DNA of 64,000 nucleotides from assembly GCA_000432835.1 (NCBI GenBank), contig FR890370.1:70092-134091 (forward strand), written 5' to 3'. The position numbers and the translations under genes were made by a program. This document shows, one piece after another, positions 43,903 through 53,079 of this stretch. The first letter of the stretch is position 1. Each line of letters begins with the position of its first letter. The stretch comes from Clostridium sp. CAG:417 (GTDB lineage Bacteria > Bacillota_I > Bacilli_A > RF39 > UBA660). The notes beneath the pieces were generated by a model, which was not told where the DNA came from, did not search any database, and saw nothing but the letters and a program-made list of their open reading frames with translations.

Positions 43903-44460
43903 ATGACTAACTCAAATGATTTTAAAGTAGGAGTAACTATTGAAGTTGATAATGCCATTTATACTATTTTGGAATTTCAACACGTTAAACCTGGTAAAGG
44001 AGCAGCAATAGTTAAAACTAAACTAAAAAACCTAAGAACTGGTTCAATTATTGAAAAAACATTTAATGCAGGTGAAAAAGTTGCGTTAGCTAGAATTGAA
44101 AAGAAAAATATGCAGTTCTTATATGAAATGAATGGAACTTATTATTTCATGAATATGACTACATATGAACAAATCGAACTAGATAAGTCATTAGTAGAAT
44201 ATGAATCAAAATTCTTAAAAGAAAACTTAGAAGTAATTATGATGTTCTATGGTGATGAAGTTTTAGGTATAACTTTACCTGATAAAGTAGTTATGAAGGT
44301 TGTTAGAACTGAAGCAGCAGTTAAAGGAAACACAACAAACAGTGCTATGAAAGACGCTGAAGTTGAAACTGGTTTAGTTGTAAAAGTACCATTATTCATT
44401 AATCAAGATGAAGAAATATTAATTTCTACAAAAGATGGTAAATATGTTTCAAGAGCTTAA
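43903..44460 (+). CDS. efp: Elongation factor P
   Basis: A 185-residue EF-P that relieves ribosome stalling at polyproline. Three beta-barrel domains are present; domain I carries HVKPGKGAAIVKTKLKN with the Lys at the loop tip that is modified in other bacteria. No modification enzyme (YmfI-like, EpmA) was noted in the window. Start after GGAGGATAAAT. Confidence 0.97.
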   Translation: MTNSNDFKVGVTIEVDNAIYTILEFQHVKPGKGAAIVKTKLKNLRTGSIIEKTFNAGEKVALARIEKKNMQFLYEMNGTYYFMNMTTYEQIELDKSLVEYESKFLKENLEVIMMFYGDEVLGITLPDKVVMKVVRTEAAVKGNTTNSAMKDAEVETGLVVKVPLFINQDEEILISTKDGKYVSRA

Positions 44461-44477
44461 TTGAGCTCTTTTTATTT
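44451..44477 (+). terminator. Terminator of efp
   Basis: AAGAGCT / AGCTCTT with TAATTG loop and a TTTATTTTG tail; overlaps the stop. Confidence 0.85.
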
Positions 44478-44532
44478 TGTTTAACTTGAAAAGAAAAAGA
44501 ACTTATGACATAATACTAGGCAAGAGGTTTTT

Positions 44533-45663
44533 ATGATGCAGTACGGATGGGATAAAAAAGAAATAATTGAAACAAGAAAAATATATTATAATTTAGAAAA
44601 ACAGTTTTCTAATAACAAAGATCATTTATCAATTAAAAATAGTAGAAATTATAATGAAACTAGAGAATACTATAACTTATTATTTGAGATTTTAACGGCT
44701 CCAAATGGCGAAGATATCAAGCAGAGTAATAAGGAACTTCTAAAAATAATTAGAGAAGAATATGCCTATGAAGAGGAAATAAACTATATTGATAAACAAA
44801 TAATTCTTTCCTTACAGGACATAATTCAAAAAGAAGAAACTATGCCTGATAAATTAATATTAAGTCAAACAAATTTTACCGATAAAGAAAAAATAGAACT
44901 TGTTGGTGATATGATTCAGTCAAAATTAACTAAAGAGCATTACTTATATTTTAAAAATCTATTTATTGATAATAAAAATCATATTTTATTTTCAGATACA
45001 ATAGACTCCGTATTTTTATATAACTCCTACAATAACGACCGTCACGTAATTATCGAAAAATGCAATAACATTTCAGAAATTTTAGATATAGCTCATGAAG
45101 CAGGTCATAATTATCGGAACTGTATTAATCCTATTAGAACTCTTAATGACAATGACATAGTAGGTGAAGTTGAATCAATGTGGTATGAATTATTAATGGA
45201 TTCTTATCTAATAGAAGAGGAAGTTTATAAAGACGATGCCATAGGCTTAATCACAGATACATTTAGTAGTGTTGAAAAGAAGACCATTGTCTCTGGTGTA
45301 TGTTTAAGAAATGATATACAATCAATAAAAAGTATCCAAGAATTTACTAAAATGGCACAGGAATATAACTTATACGAAAAAACGAATAGTAATTCTAATA
45401 CAGATTTATTATCTTTAATATATAAAGCAAAATGCGAAGCTACCCATATTTATATGTATTCACTTCTAGTGGTATTAGAGCTTTTGGAAATATATAAACA
45501 AGATAAAAAAAGAGGCCTTCTTTGTTACGAAAACTTTGTAAGTAGATTAGATAATGCTTCAAACTATAGCCTTGTTAAAGAGTTAAACAATGACTACATT
45601 ACCTTTAACAATCTAAATAATTACAAAAAGTATAGACAAAAATTGCTTCGTAAAGTGAGATAA
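44533..45663 (+). CDS. M3-like zinc metallopeptidase
   Basis: A 376-residue protein with H188-E189-A-G-H192 (DIAHEAGHNYR) and Glu residues 24-26 positions later (E212/E214 in GEVESMWYELL), as in M3 oligopeptidases. It is much shorter than PepF (about 600), so the N-terminal lid may be reduced. Substrate unknown; peptide cleavage in the cytoplasm is likely. An AGAGG ribosome site serves either of two adjacent ATG codons. Confidence 0.8.
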   Translation: MMQYGWDKKEIIETRKIYYNLEKQFSNNKDHLSIKNSRNYNETREYYNLLFEILTAPNGEDIKQSNKELLKIIREEYAYEEEINYIDKQIILSLQDIIQKEETMPDKLILSQTNFTDKEKIELVGDMIQSKLTKEHYLYFKNLFIDNKNHILFSDTIDSVFLYNSYNNDRHVIIEKCNNISEILDIAHEAGHNYRNCINPIRTLNDNDIVGEVESMWYELLMDSYLIEEEVYKDDAIGLITDTFSSVEKKTIVSGVCLRNDIQSIKSIQEFTKMAQEYNLYEKTNSNSNTDLLSLIYKAKCEATHIYMYSLLVVLELLEIYKQDKKRGLLCYENFVSRLDNASNYSLVKELNNDYITFNNLNNYKKYRQKLLRKVR

Positions 45664-45712
45664 TATTTACAGGATAAAAAATAAAAATTATAATAAGGAT
45701 AGGAGGCTAATT

Positions 45713-46279
45713 ATGTGTGAAGGTAATCTAAATTTTCAAATCCTTTTAGATAACAAAGACTTAGTAGCAGAAAAGGTCTTAGAATGTATAGACAAAAACT
45801 TTTCCATAGAAGAACAAGAAAAAATATATGTTGCAGAAATTGATACCAAGTATATTGATGGAATAGGTCTATGTAACCACTATAATATACCAAGAAAACA
45901 AGGCGCCAACTGTCTTATAGTTGAATGTATAAGAAAAGATATTAAAAAATATGTTGCCTTATTAATACCAGTTGGTTATAAATTTAATATGTCATCAACA
46001 GTTCGTAAAAAGACAAATTCTAGGATGGTTTCAGTAGCAAATCTTAACTATGTTTTAGAAAAAACAAAGGTCGAAGAAAATAGTATAAATCCATTATGTA
46101 TTCCGCCTACTTGGCCCATATATGTTGACCCCAAATTATTAGATGTTCCAAATATAATTTGTGGTAGTGGATTACAAAAATCAAAATTATTAATTCCAAG
46201 CAAATATCTATTAAAATTACCTAATGTAGAATTAGTCGCAGATTTAGCGAAAGAAATTAAGGAGGAAAAAAATGAATAA
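45713..46279 (+). CDS. YbaK/ProX-like aminoacyl-tRNA deacylase
   Basis: A 188-residue protein whose C-terminal 160 residues look like the YbaK domain (AEIDTKYIDGIGLCNHYNIP; ICGSGLQKSKLLIPSKYLL). Such proteins clear misacylated tRNA. No partner ligase is adjacent. Start after AGGAGGCTAATT. It overlaps the SDR gene by 8 bases, so the two are coupled. Confidence 0.82.
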   Translation: MCEGNLNFQILLDNKDLVAEKVLECIDKNFSIEEQEKIYVAEIDTKYIDGIGLCNHYNIPRKQGANCLIVECIRKDIKKYVALLIPVGYKFNMSSTVRKKTNSRMVSVANLNYVLEKTKVEENSINPLCIPPTWPIYVDPKLLDVPNIICGSGLQKSKLLIPSKYLLKLPNVELVADLAKEIKEEKNE

Positions 46280-47000
46280 AGTAGCCTTAGTAACGGGAGC
46301 CAGTAAAGGACTTGGCAAAGCAATTGTTATAGAGCTTGCTAAAAGACATATTGATGTAGTTATTAATTATTTACATAGTGAAAATGAAGCTAAAAATCTA
46401 GCAGAGTTTATTAATAAAAATTATGGTGTATCTTCATTAGTTATAAAAGCAGACGTTGGAAAAGAAGATGAAGTAGAAAATATGTTTCAACAAATAGCTG
46501 AAAAATATCAAAAGTTAGACTACCTTATAAATAATGCTGCTATCGCAAACGATAGTGTATTTTTAGACAAAACAAAGGAAGATTTTCTGAATGTTTACAG
46601 TACTAATCTTGTTGGTCCTTTTCTTTGCAGTAAACATGCCCATAAATTAATGCCTAAAACAGGCTGTATTGTAAATATTTCATCAACAAATGCCATCGAT
46701 ACATTCTATACCTATAGTGCTGACTATGATTGTAGTAAGGCAGCCCTAATTTCTCTTTCCAATAATCTAGCAGTAGAACTTGCTCCAATAAGAGTAAATA
46801 CCGTTGCTCCAGGGTGGATTAATACATCGATGAATAAAGATTTAGAGGAAGAATTTTGTTGTGAAGAAAAGAAAAAAATTCTTTTAAATCGCTTTGCTGA
46901 ACCAAATGAAGTAGCAAAAGTTGTTTCATTCCTTTGTAGTGAGGATGCAAGCTATATTAATAAAAGTGTTATCAGAGTAGATGGAGGATTTTATGAATAA
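46272..47000 (+). CDS. Short-chain dehydrogenase/reductase
   Basis: A 242-residue SDR with the NAD(P) loop TGASKGLGKAI, the NNAA segment (YLINNAAIAND), catalytic Ser in IVNISST, and Y-D-C-S-K (catalytic Tyr and Lys). FabG-like in length and layout, though fatty acid genes are not near. It starts after AAGGAGGAAAAA and overlaps the upstream and downstream genes. Confidence 0.92.
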   Translation: MNKVALVTGASKGLGKAIVIELAKRHIDVVINYLHSENEAKNLAEFINKNYGVSSLVIKADVGKEDEVENMFQQIAEKYQKLDYLINNAAIANDSVFLDKTKEDFLNVYSTNLVGPFLCSKHAHKLMPKTGCIVNISSTNAIDTFYTYSADYDCSKAALISLSNNLAVELAPIRVNTVAPGWINTSMNKDLEEEFCCEEKKKILLNRFAEPNEVAKVVSFLCSEDASYINKSVIRVDGGFYE

Positions 47001-48216
47001 AGAAAAATTAGTTTTAGAATGTGAGAATGATCTTTCACAAGAATTTAAAAAGATAGATGAGATAGAGTTTTATAACAGTAAAAAAGTACTTGATGCCTTT
47101 CATAAAGAAAGCGTTGTAGAAAGTGATTTCAATGAAACAACAGGTTATGGCTACAATGACTTCGGAAGAGATAAGATTGAACGCATTTTTGCCCGTATAT
47201 TCAAAGCCGAAAAAGCTGTTGTTCGTGGTCAATTTATATCAGCAAGCCATGCTTTATGCGTAACCTTTTTTGCTCTTTTAAGACCAAATGATACCCTTCT
47301 TTCCATCACTGGTAAACCTTATGACACTCTAGATGAAGTAATAGGATTAAAAGAAAATAGCTCCTCTCTAAAAAGCTTTGGTATCTTCTATGAACAAATA
47401 GACCTAGTCGATAATGATTTTGATTATGAACGTATTTCTTCATTTCTAAAAGAAAATAAAGTAAAGGTTATTGAAATACAACGTTCTAAGGGATACTCTA
47501 CTAGAAAAAGTATTGGTATTGATAAAGTAGAAAAAGTAATCAAACTAATAAAAGAAATAGATGAAAATATCATTGTAATGGTCGATAACTGCTATTGTGA
47601 ATTTGTATCATATAAAGAACCAATTGAAGTAGGGGCTGACATAGCAGTAGGATCACTCATAAAAAATTTAGGTGGTGGTATTGCTCCTAATGGTGCCTAC
47701 GTCGTTGGTAGAAGTAATTTAATAGACTTAGTCGGTGAAAGATTAACTCTTCCTGGAGAAGGATTAGAAGTAGGACCATCACTAGGAATGAATAAAAAAA
47801 TATTACAAGGTTTATATATGGCTCCAAGTGCTGTTGGCAGTGCTCTTAAAACAGCTATTTTAACCAGTAAAGTTATGGAAACACTAGGCTATGAAGTAGA
47901 ACCACGTTACAATGATGAAAGAGTAGACATCGTTCAAAATATTACTTTTGGCTCTAAAGAAAAAATGGTAAAATTTTGTTCTGGCATTCAAACATCTTCC
48001 GCTATCGATTCTAATTCAGTCGTTGAAGGCTGGGATATGCCAGGATATGATGATCCAGTAGTTATGGCATCTGGTTCATTTACTCAAGGTTCATCAATTG
48101 AATTAAGTTGTGATGGCCCATTAAGAGAACCATATATTGCTTATATGCAAGGTTCCTTGACATATGATTATGGAAAATTAGGTTTAATAAGTGCTTTAGA
48201 ATATTTAGATAAATAA
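46993..48216 (+). CDS. Methionine gamma-lyase family / YnbB-type PLP enzyme
   Basis: A 407-residue PLP enzyme of the Cys/Met metabolism group. It has the substrate segment VRGQFISASHALCVTFFALL, D-N-C-Y (VDNCYCEF) and PLP Lys in GSLIKNLGGGIAPNGAYVVG. In Firmicutes this branch is often annotated as aluminum resistance protein; the true reaction is unknown. The ATG at 46993 follows GGAGG inside the SDR gene. Confidence 0.9.
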   Translation: MNKEKLVLECENDLSQEFKKIDEIEFYNSKKVLDAFHKESVVESDFNETTGYGYNDFGRDKIERIFARIFKAEKAVVRGQFISASHALCVTFFALLRPNDTLLSITGKPYDTLDEVIGLKENSSSLKSFGIFYEQIDLVDNDFDYERISSFLKENKVKVIEIQRSKGYSTRKSIGIDKVEKVIKLIKEIDENIIVMVDNCYCEFVSYKEPIEVGADIAVGSLIKNLGGGIAPNGAYVVGRSNLIDLVGERLTLPGEGLEVGPSLGMNKKILQGLYMAPSAVGSALKTAILTSKVMETLGYEVEPRYNDERVDIVQNITFGSKEKMVKFCSGIQTSSAIDSNSVVEGWDMPGYDDPVVMASGSFTQGSSIELSCDGPLREPYIAYMQGSLTYDYGKLGLISALEYLDK

Positions 48217-48271
48217 CTTTCATAAACTCCTCTTACTTAACATAGTATAGGATAGATAGAGGAGGATATAC

Positions 48272-48778
48272 ATGAATAAACAAAACTTATGGTTTTTAAC
48301 TTTATTCAGTTTAATACTAGTATTAGGAATTTATTATGTGACTATGCCAAATGAATTATTATTAGGCAAAAATGAGAGTACTGTAAAAACTACCGCTCAA
48401 AAATCTACTAAAAAAACAACCGTCAAAGAAAATTCTACCTTAGAAGCCATGCGAGTCAGTCTAGAAGAAGAACGTAATGAGCAAATGACCGCGCTACAAG
48501 CCCAATTAACAAGTGACAAAATAACAACAGAAGAAAAAAACAACGCATATGAACAATTAAAATACCTAAATCAATTACAAGGAAAAGAAGAATCTTTAGA
48601 AAAAAAGATTAAAGAAAAATACAACTTAAATTGCTTTGTAAAAATAGATAACTCTAACATCACAACCGTTTGTATTTCTTCTAAACACGATAATGCTTTA
48701 GCCAATAACATCATGCGTCTTATTCAAGAACAATATGAAAATAAAATGTACATAAGTGTAAAATTTGAAAAGAAGTAA
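48272..48778 (+). CDS. spoIIIAH: Stage III sporulation protein AH
   Basis: A 168-residue protein: one N-terminal helix (NLWFLTLFSLILVLGIYYVT), then a linker and a ring-forming C-terminal domain (about 100-168, KYNLNCFVKIDNSNITTVCI). SpoIIIAH binds forespore SpoIIQ to form the mother-cell channel. The rest of spoIIIA (AA-AG) is not adjacent. Start after GAGGAGGATATAC. Confidence 0.9.
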   Translation: MNKQNLWFLTLFSLILVLGIYYVTMPNELLLGKNESTVKTTAQKSTKKTTVKENSTLEAMRVSLEEERNEQMTALQAQLTSDKITTEEKNNAYEQLKYLNQLQGKEESLEKKIKEKYNLNCFVKIDNSNITTVCISSKHDNALANNIMRLIQEQYENKMYISVKFEKK

Positions 48779-48837
48779 CTAAAATATACATTCCTACATA
48801 TAATATCTTAGTAAAAGTATGAGAGGATGTATTTTTA

Positions 48838-49047
48838 ATGTCTAAAAAGATATTAACAATGAGGGAGAAAGAGATATTTTCTAAGTTGATTGAAAATATG
48901 ACTACTAAACAAATCGCTCAGTCACTGAATATCAGTGAAAAAACAGTTAGAAATCATATTTCTAATGTTATGCAAAAATTAGGTGTTAATGGTAGAGCAA
49001 GTGCAGTTGTTGAATTAATTAAACTGGGAGAATTAAAAATAAACTAA
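48838..49047 (+). CDS. gerE: Spore coat regulator GerE (LuxR-type HTH)
   Basis: A 69-residue DNA-binding protein, just the LuxR helix-turn-helix, nearly as short as Bacillus GerE. Key segment: TTKQIAQSLNISEKTVRNHI, SNVMQKLGV, AVVELIKLGEL. GerE acts last in the mother cell, controlling coat genes. A CATATAATA (48797-48805) with AC 17 bases upstream could be a sigma-K-type promoter; this is weak evidence. gerM follows, as in Bacillus. Confidence 0.92.
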   Translation: MSKKILTMREKEIFSKLIENMTTKQIAQSLNISEKTVRNHISNVMQKLGVNGRASAVVELIKLGELKIN

Positions 49048-49129
49048 TACCATCATTGTTATATACTAATTAAGAAATATTATTTGGAATATAATAATAT
49101 TTTTTTCATATATATTAATAGGTGATTTT

Positions 49130-50089
49130 ATGATAAAAGATAAGGCTTTAAAAAAAATCTTAGTGGCATCGACTACCTTACTTATTATCTTAACAATCTA
49201 TGTGATTAAAGATTTTTCTAAACCAAATACTTTGCAAACTAACTTAGAGTTAGAATATGTAACCGGAGTAGGTACCAATAATATCTATCTTCTTAATAAA
49301 AATGGCCTTTTAGTAAAAAGTAAGATTTTGATTACTGAAAATAATAAGGAAAAACAAATCAAAACAATATTAAAAAATTTAACTATCGGTCAAAACAATA
49401 ATTACCCAGATGAATTAAGTGGAACAATTCCAAAAGACACCAAGGTTAAAAACGTTGTATATGATGAGGGATATGTTACTATAGATTTTTCAAAAAATAT
49501 ATTAGGTGTTAAAGAGTCAAAGGAAAACAGCATGCTTGAAAGCATTGTTTATAGTATTTTTGATCTTAAGGATATTAAAGGCATAATCATTCAAGTAGAA
49601 GGTGAAGTTTTAGAAAATTACCCCAACTCTAAAGCCAAAATAACTTATCCTTTAACAAAAAGTATAGGAATAAATAAAGAGTATAACCTTCATCAAAGAA
49701 ATAATATTAATAAGGTAGTAGTTTATTACTTAGAAGAAATTGATAATAAAAACTATTATGTACCAGTAACAAAATATCTAAATGATCCAAATGATAAAAT
49801 CAAAATCATCATTGATTCTCTTACGACTAGTTATATATATGAACCTAATTTAATGAGCTTTTTAAATAGTAATGCTAAACTTAATAGTTATAGTGAAAAA
49901 GAAAATGTTTTCTTTTTAGACTTTAATACTAATTTATATGATAGTAAGGATAAAGTTTTAGAGGAAGTAATTTATAGCATTAGTTATTCTATTTTTGATA
50001 ACTATGATGTCGGAAGCATCGTATTTAGTGTAGATGGTAAAAATATCAAAACAGTTTCCTTGATGGATGATACCAAGAGTAAAAACTAG
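49130..50089 (+). CDS. gerM: GerM domain sporulation protein
   Basis: A 319-residue protein with an N-terminal membrane helix (about 8-26) and two GerMN domains (about 55-165 and 190-310). Each has the DEGYVTIDFSKN / ENVFFLDFNTN strand. GerM helps anchor the SpoIIQ-SpoIIIAH channel during engulfment and is needed for germination. Synteny with gerE agrees with Bacillus. Start after AGGTGATTTT. Confidence 0.92.
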   Translation: MIKDKALKKILVASTTLLIILTIYVIKDFSKPNTLQTNLELEYVTGVGTNNIYLLNKNGLLVKSKILITENNKEKQIKTILKNLTIGQNNNYPDELSGTIPKDTKVKNVVYDEGYVTIDFSKNILGVKESKENSMLESIVYSIFDLKDIKGIIIQVEGEVLENYPNSKAKITYPLTKSIGINKEYNLHQRNNINKVVVYYLEEIDNKNYYVPVTKYLNDPNDKIKIIIDSLTTSYIYEPNLMSFLNSNAKLNSYSEKENVFFLDFNTNLYDSKDKVLEEVIYSISYSIFDNYDVGSIVFSVDGKNIKTVSLMDDTKSKN

Positions 50090-50149
50090 TATAAATTGAC
50101 ATATATTAGTCAAAATAATATTAAATAGAAGAGAAAATAAATAAAAAAT

Positions 50150-50178
50150 TTGACAAAATAACATTAATGTGCTATAAT
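50150..50178 (+). promoter_or_regulatory. Consensus promoter
   Basis: TTGACA, 17 bp, TATAAT (50173-50178), with TGC before the -10. It is one of the strongest sigma-A promoters in the window. A 40-nt leader with GTAC/GTAC arms follows. Confidence 0.9.
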
Positions 50179-50227
50179 GTGTGTACTTTGAAGGTACAGG
50201 GCATTAATACGATTAGGGGGCGTTATA

Positions 50228-50656
50228 ATGACAGAAGCTAAAAATATGTATATATTTGAATATTTAGATGAGAATGATTTCAGAAAGAAAGAAAGATCAG
50301 TAAGAAAGTATAATATGCTTGCTTATAAGAAATTAACATTCGACTATTATCCAAAACTACGTAAGGGTGAATTTCTTGGTGAACTTATTAAAAAAGATGA
50401 AAAGACTAAAACTAAAACATATGAGTTAAAGTTACCAACAGATGAATTATTTACAAAAGTTCATGGTGAAATCAGACTTCATTATACAGTATATACTGAG
50501 AAAAAAATTATTTTACTTACTAATATTACTCCAGAAGGTATTTTAGATGAGGGACATCGAGCTGAACTTTCAACTTATAAAGGTGTTATGATATCTAAAA
50601 AAGATCCTGAAAGAGATATGTTTAAAATTAATTTATTAAATATGTTAGATAAATAA
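50228..50656 (+). CDS. Hypothetical protein, highly expressed
   Basis: A 142-residue soluble protein with alternating beta-like and charged segments (MYIFEYLDENDFRKKERSVR; ELFTKVHGEIRLHYTVYTEK). No family recognised. A consensus promoter and AGGGGGCG ribosome site suggest high expression. Alone in its transcript. Confidence 0.78.
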   Translation: MTEAKNMYIFEYLDENDFRKKERSVRKYNMLAYKKLTFDYYPKLRKGEFLGELIKKDEKTKTKTYELKLPTDELFTKVHGEIRLHYTVYTEKKIILLTNITPEGILDEGHRAELSTYKGVMISKKDPERDMFKINLLNMLDK

Positions 50657-50736
50657 TTATGGTTACTACAGTAATCATTTTTCTTTCTCTAGAAATAGGT
50701 AAGTAGACTTTCTTGCTATAATTTGCTAAAATGTAA

Positions 50737-51123
50737 ATGGTGATTATTACGAAAAAAGTAAAAATTATATTTTATATATTTTCAGCATCATTATTAAGTA
50801 TATTACTATTTGCCTTTATAGCATCATTTTCTTTTGAAAGCATGTATTATAATAAAGATGATGATACTTTAATACGTTTAAACAAAGAAGATGGTTCAAG
50901 TATTTTTATCTATAGTGATAAGGATAGAGAAATTAAAGGTACATCAACAATAATTGATGGTAAGATTACTTTATTAGTAAATAATCATAAAGTTTTAACT
51001 GCGACATATTATAGTAACGCAAAAAAACTAGTTATAACTGGAAAAATAAATGACAAAAATTATAAAAACAAAGAATATAAACAAGTTAGTTCCTTTAAGG
51101 AATATTTAAAAGCTATATTTTAG
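50737..51123 (+). CDS. Membrane protein, hypothetical
   Basis: A 124-128-residue protein with one N-terminal membrane helix (about 10-32) and an outer beta-rich region. The start is uncertain. An ATG at 50737 gives an almost leaderless transcript (extended -10 TGCTATAAT at 50714-50722). But GGTGAT at 50739, the usual ribosome site of this genome, is followed by ACG at 50749, where other genes have ATG. Coding through the end is clear. Confidence 0.7.
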   Translation: MVIITKKVKIIFYIFSASLLSILLFAFIASFSFESMYYNKDDDTLIRLNKEDGSSIFIYSDKDREIKGTSTIIDGKITLLVNNHKVLTATYYSNAKKLVITGKINDKNYKNKEYKQVSSFKEYLKAIF

Positions 51124-51135
51124 GAGGTAGAAATT

Positions 51136-52017
51136 ATGATATATATATCAGGCTTTTTATTATTAGAATTATCAAGTGTTTTAATATCACGTGCATTTTT
51201 TGAAAGATTGCCAATGTCATCAGTATTGAATGTTGCAAAAAAGGGTTATAGAATAAAACCTTATAGAGAAGAAGACTTTTCATTCCTATTAAATGAGTAT
51301 GAAGAGCAATTAATAAAAATTAAATCTATGAAAAATTTAGCTATGTTAATACCAGGTTATAATATTGTTAAAGCCTATTCAAAAGTCAAATCAATACAAG
51401 AGGATATAATAGATGAAGCTCAAAGTAAAGACATTCTTTATGAAATAACAGATACTGAAAGAAGAGAATATAATACTTTAACTAATCATGATGATAAATA
51501 TTTATGGACACTATCTTTTAAACAAGAAGAACTAGAAATAAAGGATATTCCTAAAAAAAATATTATGGACAAAGAAATTAATTATCAAACTCTTTTTTAT
51601 CCTAAACTTAAAGATAAGTATTCTGTAGAAGATGTAGAAACTTTGAATGGTTTAACCGGATATGGTTATAAATTAGGAACAATAGAAGGTATTCCTACAG
51701 CTATTATTGGTATATATGATTGTGATATGAAATTTGATATGGTAAGTATCAAAAAAGAAGGTAAAGAATATCACGAATTTAAGCCTGTTTCTAAAAAAGA
51801 AGCAGAAGCAACTAACATGAAATTTGATGTTTATAGTTATATCAATATAGATTCTATGGAATTTAGTGAGGAAATGGAAAAAATTCATTTTTTCAATAAA
51901 ATGCAGGGATTAGAATTAGGTGATGCTATTCTAGAAACAACAGAAAACACTGTTGTTGAAGAAAACCAAGAAGATTCAAAAGAAAAAAACAAAGTTTTAA
52001 CATTATCATTCAAATAA
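51136..52017 (+). CDS. Hypothetical protein
   Basis: A 293-residue protein. A hydrophobic N-terminus (MIYISGFLLLELSSVLISRA) may be a signal or anchor. The rest is mixed alpha/beta with a charged C-terminal tail (ENQEDSKEKNKVL). No known domain. It lies 12 bases after the small membrane protein gene and likely shares its transcript. Start after AGGAGG. Confidence 0.72.
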   Translation: MIYISGFLLLELSSVLISRAFFERLPMSSVLNVAKKGYRIKPYREEDFSFLLNEYEEQLIKIKSMKNLAMLIPGYNIVKAYSKVKSIQEDIIDEAQSKDILYEITDTERREYNTLTNHDDKYLWTLSFKQEELEIKDIPKKNIMDKEINYQTLFYPKLKDKYSVEDVETLNGLTGYGYKLGTIEGIPTAIIGIYDCDMKFDMVSIKKEGKEYHEFKPVSKKEAEATNMKFDVYSYINIDSMEFSEEMEKIHFFNKMQGLELGDAILETTENTVVEENQEDSKEKNKVLTLSFK

Positions 52018-52047
52018 AAAATAAATCTAGTATGATTTATTTTTTTG
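52016..52047. terminator. Terminator between convergent genes at 52 kb
   Basis: AAATAAATC-TAGTAT-GATTTATTT with T7 on the plus side and A5 on the left. It overlaps the end of the minus-strand amidoligase gene. Confidence 0.85.
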
Positions 52048-53077
52048 TGAACTTTTTACATTTAATTAACTTATCGATCCTAAGTGTTGTTTCAAAAGAT
52101 TTTAAATATTGTCTTAAAAAATATATTTTATCAAGATTATTATCAAAAATCATATCACATAACTCTAATGCCTGTTCTAAGTATATTTGATTATATGAGT
52201 ATATCTGATAATTTTTCTTATTATGTTTATATCTAGTATCTATAATATCATCATTAAATTTAGTACTTTTGGCGTATAACAATAATTTAGAAAAAAGATT
52301 AACATTGTTTTGCCAAATTACAGGATCAAGCGTTCCATTTGGGCAACGAAACTCTATTGTGTTACCTTCTTTTTTTACAGCACTTATAAGATGAACGTGT
52401 CCAAAATTAACTGCATTATTTTTCATGTCGCCGATTTGAAATAAGACTTCTGAAAGTGGAATGCTTGGCTTTTTAAAATACTTATAATCATTTTTTAATT
52501 CCTCTACCATACTTGCAGCATATTGAAATATTTTTGGTCTAGGATTTAAAAACTCACCATATGAAAATCTATAAATAATATTTTCATAAGTCGCCCACAA
52601 CTTAAAAAAGTTAAACCAATTCTTTTTATCACTTCCAAGAATTTGAGAACCAATATGAACATGGCCTCCAGCATTTTTAAAAGAAATATTCGTATTTATA
52701 CTATTAGCTTTCTTTAAAACCGCATTGCAAATTTTTTTTAACATTTGCCAATTAGCCTTATTATCAACTAGTATAGGTGAGTTTATTTCAGCACCTCTTT
52801 CTAGTGATGAGTCACAACAAACTGGCCATGATTCTGAAAAATACCTTTCTAATAATAGGCGAGTAGTAACAGTATTAATTCCTTCAAACTCTATTTCAAG
52901 TCCAAAAGTATTATCACTATCTAAATTAATACTATTTCTAAGTTCCAGTTTATATTTGTTTTCTAAAGTAAATAATTCCTGTAAATCATATCCTTTCAAA
53001 TTAGAAAGAATGCAATTATCTTTAGGTGGCAAATATTTAAATATTGTAAAGTCATTTACTAGTTCATCTTCATTCAT
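52037..53077 (-). CDS. Amidoligase_2 family COOH-NH2 ligase
   Basis: A 346-residue enzyme of the glutamine synthetase-like amidoligase family (PF12224 type). Motifs are FGLEIEFEG, CDSSLERGAEINSPI, GGHVHIG and NTIEFRCPNGTLDP. Such enzymes form amide bonds on peptides or proteins. The gene lies 2 bases after a coiled-coil membrane protein gene. Start after TGAGGAAATAACG. Confidence 0.86.
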   Translation of the reverse strand: MNEDELVNDFTIFKYLPPKDNCILSNLKGYDLQELFTLENKYKLELRNSINLDSDNTFGLEIEFEGINTVTTRLLLERYFSESWPVCCDSSLERGAEINSPILVDNKANWQMLKKICNAVLKKANSINTNISFKNAGGHVHIGSQILGSDKKNWFNFFKLWATYENIIYRFSYGEFLNPRPKIFQYAASMVEELKNDYKYFKKPSIPLSEVLFQIGDMKNNAVNFGHVHLISAVKKEGNTIEFRCPNGTLDPVIWQNNVNLFSKLLLYAKSTKFNDDIIDTRYKHNKKNYQIYSYNQIYLEQALELCDMIFDNNLDKIYFLRQYLKSFETTLRIDKLIKCKKFTKK

Positions 53078-53079
53078 CG

